Positions 60,207 through 64,000 of a stretch of 64,000 nucleotides of DNA are shown here, in pieces. Source of the DNA: Polytrichum commune (Eukaryota > Streptophyta > Polytrichopsida > Polytrichales > Polytrichaceae). The stretch is taken from the NCBI GenBank assembly GCA_950295325.1, contig OX485803.1, positions 19,344,001-19,408,000 on the forward strand, written 5' to 3'. Made by a program: the position numbers and the translations under genes. The notes beneath the pieces are model-generated. The model did not search any database. It was given only the letters and a program-made list of their open reading frames with translations, and was not told the origin of the DNA. Position 1 is the first letter of the stretch. Every line of letters starts with the position of its first letter.

Positions 60207-60908
60207 ATGCAAGGAGTCAAGCACGCAGCTGCCAATGCCAAGGAGAAGGTTGGCAATATGACCGCCAAGGTGGAGGAGAAGATGGACAAGGGCAAGGCCT
60301 CAGCTGCCGAGAAGGTATGAATGAATTCTTCACCATCTGGACTCTGGAGCTCTGAGAACGCGGGTAATGGAGTCTGTGACACTACGTTGGTGGTAGTAGA
60401 ATTTTTGACATTCCAACGTGTAACTTTTTCATGAGACTTTTGCGTTCGCATGTAATCTTTTGTGTGAGATTTGAGATGGGAGCAGTTATGTCAAGATGAT
60501 GAACTTGTTTGAGAACGTTGGGGGCACGGATGCAATTTGTATACAAACTCGGCTTCCTCGCTGTAATATGTCATTATCGGCGACTCAAAGGTTCGGCGAG
60601 AATCATATGTAGTCTTGCGTTTATCTCGAATTAATACAATTTCGAGAAATGGGTAATAATGAGGCTGATGTGTATGAACCACCTCTCTTTTGCAGACGGA
60701 CAAGGCCATGGCCGACGACAAGGTTGGAAAGTTGGAGGCCAAGGAAAGGAAGCATGAGCGGGAAGGACAGGCTGAGCGCGTGAAGGACCAAAAGAAGGTC
60801 GAAAATGCTCAGGAAGTGTCCAACATCAAACAGGACGTCGACAACCGCCATGCAGCTGCCGACCACGCTTACAAGCACCCCGAGACTGTTCCAACAGCCA
60901 ATGTCTGA
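59850..60908 (+). CDS. LEA_1 (group 4) protein with N-terminal transposase HTH fusion
   Basis: Exons 59850-60314 and 60696-60908 join in phase 0 (AAG|GTATGA ... TTTTGCAG|ACG) to give 225 residues. Residues 120-225 are a typical LEA_1 protein: start MQGVKHAAANAKEKVGNMTA, alanine/lysine/glutamate-rich amphipathic repeats, then a basic KLEAKERKHEREGQAER region and a His/Pro C-terminus. Such proteins are cytosolic or nuclear, disordered in water, and protect proteins and membranes during desiccation or seed/spore drying. Residues 1-119 are the Tc1-type double HTH described separately. The LEA-native ATG (60207) is intact, so two products are possible: a 106-residue LEA protein or a 225-residue DNA-binding fusion. 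The single intron position inside the LEA part fits a host gene. Whether the long form is translated cannot be told from sequence. Confidence 0.8.
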
Positions 60909-62650
60909 GTTGTGTATTTATACTTGAAAATGCAGGCCGCAGTTGCTGCACCTGGCATCATGTTGATGAATCTCAATCCTCGACGGGAGGTGTCGGTGTA
61001 GGTCGAATTAGATTGATCACTTCGACTTCTTTTGTACATTTATCAGCGTCACAGTTCTGTCCATGGTAGTTGTATATCGAACAGAAAGAAATCATTTGAG
61101 GCTAGAAGATTTGGATACATTTTTGTATTCTTCTACCATTTTGGTGTGCACATCAATATTACTCGCTATTCATGATTCCTTTCCTGGTAGCCTGTACCGA
61201 TTGACTTCAGTTTTTTGGCACCGCAATGCACATGGTTTCACTTGTCGGAATTGTTGTTACGAGCTGTTTTGTTTATGTGCTCCTCTTTGTGCGACGGCGT
61301 ACTGCAAAGAGCTCAGTGATGAAGATGTTATGCTGGAGAATGTAACGTATAGTTGATGGTATTCTGGAGATTGTAACTGAAGAGTTGTGCATTGGAAGTA
61401 ACAGTTGTTTATCAACTAGATTCGAGGACATTCATCAGCTTCTCAGTTTTGTAGATTAGAGGAGCCCATAACCAATCAATCACTTAAGAGTTCTGCTCCA
61501 AATACGGAGAATTACGAACCGGTGCATATTTTCCTGTGGGAAGATCAAAACCACTGAAATTTTTTAAAGTCAAAAGTTGACCTGAACACATAACCAATGT
61601 CTAGAGTCAGTCAGAACTAAGCTTACTCATTTTACGACGAATGTTCCCTTAAGCAGAGTCTGGGAATTTCTATAGAGAAAATGGATAATTTCCTAGGTTC
61701 TAGAAGATGGCTAGGATTTTTCAATTTTTACCTGGAGGTGGGCCTAGAAAGTGCAAATTTTATTGGTTGATATCCCCCATCTCCTAATGTATTTAGGCAA
61801 TTAGACGACATTTCTTTTTTCAATTATCTAGATTCCTAAATGTTTAAAATGGGGCCGGTTTTATATTTTGGTGGTGGATATTTTTCCTTTTTTAAAATTT
61901 CAATGTCATTTTTTTTACCCAAGTGTTCATGGCTAGGAAATGTCAGCATTTCTTCTTCTTCTTCTTCTTCTTCTTCTTCTTCTTCTTTGTCTAAATAGTA
62001 TCCTGGCAAAGCTCCTAAGCTTGGGGCTAAGACTTTAGCCTTCAAAAAGCACAAGCACCACGAAGGGTCCAAGTATTTTCCGATAGCGGCTCCGTGCGCT
62101 GAGAGCTCCAGATATGAAACAAGAGATGTCTCAGTGGCACATAGCTAATCACTCAACAATTCAACGATTTAAGAAGTCAAGCACTCAAAAATTCGGAATG
62201 GAAATGAAAATGCAAGTTGCGGCGACAAGCAACTAACCCTAAACCACAAGCTAGCAATCAAGGCAATGGTAACTCCAAGTCTCTAAGTCTCCAAGTTTGC
62301 ATAGTGTTAATTTTTTCCCTAAACAATATATGTCTAGTCGGCTGCCCACCGTGAAAAATACCTTTCAATGGGTAGTTTGCCGTGGATACTCTAGGGCAGC
62401 TTGCCTAAATGCCGGCCATTTTGTTTTCCCCCGAATGGGCTCATATCCGAAAACCTTGATTTTCTTTCGGAACCCCTTTCTAAACATTTCTATTTCATTT
62501 GGAAATTCACAAAATCAACTGGCTAGCTTGTAAATAACTGCCAACACTACCCATTCGTTGCTCTTAAGCACTCACATACTCCCCTTGTGTCATGTCACTA
62601 TCAATGTCATGATTATACCAAAACCAAAAGTTGGAGATTTTGAAACCATG
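60909..62650. other. LEA 3' flank and intergenic DNA
   Basis: The first few hundred bases are probably LEA 3' untranslated sequence. The 97-codon frame at 61063-61356 has no family features and is best read as part of this flank. A (TTC)n tract is listed separately. No other gene is seen. Confidence 0.5.
61950..61987. repeat. (TTC)n microsatellite
   Basis: About twelve uninterrupted TTC units. It gives a spurious poly-Glu run on the minus strand. Confidence 0.92.
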
Positions 62651-62980
62651 AACTACACTAATTAAGATATTTAGTGATTGATTATATTTAATGTTGTTAT
62701 CACGCTACCTTGCTCAACACTAGTTTTCAATTTGTTTTTGTTAATTAGTGTTAGAAGATATCCTAGAAGATATGTTGGATTTTTTTTATTTAGAATAAAT
62801 TTATTACCCCCATATTCTTACTAACACTAAATTCAAACATGTAACTTCCACATATTACCATATTTGATATTTAATGTTTGAGTTTACATTGAATATTACT
62901 TACTTTCATAGGGTTATTGATATTAACTGTTTGTGTTCGTATTTAGTGTATCAATTACTAAATATCCTATTTAGTGTACT
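62651..62980 (-). mobile_element. MITE, family B, copy 4 (reverse)
   Basis: A 330-bp element from AACTACACTAATTAAGATAT to CCTATTTAGTGTA, the reverse complement order of 12250-12579, with the CTAACACTAAATTCAAACATG and CTTTCATAGGGTTATTGATA blocks. A 35-bp T/A-rich stretch near 62775 replaces the GGGAGGTGG block of the other copies. Confidence 0.78.
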
Positions 62981-63789
62981 GATGTTCAAGTTGACAGGAT
63001 GAGTTTACTGTAACCACAATTATCTGAACCTAATTCAGTTCATCCAATTCGCCATCAGCTTCAATCTTCTGTTACTTTAACCATGGTACATGTGAAGAGA
63101 ATGGCAGACATTTGGGCTTAATTAGGATAAATCGGAATTAATTAAACCTAATTACATTTAATCACATGTAATTGGTCTGAATGCGTATGAATACCTGTGA
63201 AAGTAGATGGCATTACCTAAAATATAAAAAAATATGCATACTAAATGAGCACACTAATTCTAAATGTCATATTAGAATGACAAAGACAATTTCAATTGGT
63301 AAGTCATAAAAATTATAACCTCAATGTTAATGAGAATTTTGTAATTTTTTTGACCTCCAAGTTAACTACGTGCTTCATTGATGGTTTCACTTCTGGAATG
63401 AAATCCCAATCAATTGCTTGTTTACTGATTGGAAGTGCAATAAATGAATAAATGTAACATCGGCGTTTTACTTGTATTCTGACGTGAATGGAAGCATGTT
63501 CCTCTCTATCGTGTTCATGTTTGACCAAACGTCACCGTAGGAGTGTTTCCTTCCTTGGAAGTGCACATATATATTGGATTTTAGACCTTGAAGGTGAAGT
63601 GCACTCAATATGGGATTTGCAGTCAAGCGACCTTCAAGAATGCAAGGGCAATGTTTTTTTGAAGTTGGGCGGGGTGGGTAGCAATTTTCGATCAGGTTTA
63701 CAAATTTCCCTGGAGAGCTGCCCCAACCCGGATCTGATACCCCCCAAAGTTCATAAGGGGGGACTTAATGTCCACCAAAGAGAATTGCT
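62981..63789. other. Intergenic, nothing recognised
   Basis: AT-rich, with TAATTAAAC-TAATTACAT repeats near 63120-63170. The 102-codon frame at 63488-63796 runs into the next MITE and has no family features. Confidence 0.5.
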
Positions 63790-64000
63790 ACACTAAATAT
63801 GATGTTTAGTGTCACATGGTAGTTTATGTCACCTTTTCAGATGACACATCTTATGGATAAGTTTACAAATATTGTCATGGATGATGGATGAGTTCATCCA
63901 TTGGCCTAAACCCTACCTTCTCTTGTCAGCAACTTGTGATGAAATATTTTCATGGACGATTGAAATTTGGATGATAAATCACTTGGTAAGTGACAGTAAT
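63790..64000 (+). mobile_element. MITE, family A, copy 4 (cut by window end)
   Basis: Starts TACACTAAATATGATGTTTAG and continues with sequence that is the reverse complement of 1196-1330, including GATGAGTTCATCCATTGG and ACTTGTGATGAAATATT. The right part lies beyond the window. Confidence 0.72.

Noticed and set aside
59696-60451. 251-codon minus-strand frame opposite the LEA gene
   Set aside because: It mirrors the open HTH-LEA frame and ignores its intron; no motif of its own.

Overview
This is a window of a land-plant nuclear genome. Split genes with plant-type introns code for plant protein families, separated by long AT-rich tracts full of short inverted-repeat transposons. The large MOS1-type protein, the group-4 (LEA_1) LEA gene, long gene-flanking leaders and a Tc1-type transposase domain suggest a non-seed plant such as a bryophyte. 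That placement is an inference, and no species is assigned.

Four protein genes can be built with consistent splice phases. (1) A class-3 lipase of the plastid phospholipase A1-I/DAD1-like type, + strand, 13990-18505, three exons, 707 residues. (2) A MODIFIER OF SNC1 1 (MOS1/BAT2-N) homologue, - strand, 36916-20858, twenty exons, about 2734 residues. It is convergent with the lipase. It contains one GC-AG intron, two introns flanked by 10-base direct repeats, and one ambiguous exon start that looks like a 2-base frame slip. (3) A tiny three-exon gene, + strand, 51624-54176, 96 residues, resembling the MICOS subunit MIC13/QIL1. (4) A LEA_1 gene, + strand, 59850-60908. Its native start codon is preceded, in frame and without a stop, by 119 codons of a Tc1-type transposase DNA-binding domain.

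The rest is accessory DNA. 1-13.9 kb: MITEs, a TTACTTGG array, two hAT-type MITEs with 8-base target duplications, a fold-back, and a 478-bp tandem duplication whose second unit holds a MITE while the first keeps the empty site. 18.5-20.8 kb: convergent 3' flanks. 37.1-40.4 kb: CT/GC-rich MOS1 upstream DNA running into a degenerate tandem repeat with a Harbinger-like MITE. 40.4-51 kb: nested Harbinger-like MITEs, a Stowaway-like MITE, and no gene I can support. 54.2-59.3 kb: more MITEs, ending just upstream of the LEA promoter. 60.9-64 kb: repeats and the edge of another MITE.

The most unusual item is the transposase-HTH/LEA fusion. Next are the repeated tryptophan motif in the lipase N-terminus, the clan of MITEs sharing one palindromic terminus, and the empty-site/filled-site pairs that record individual insertions.
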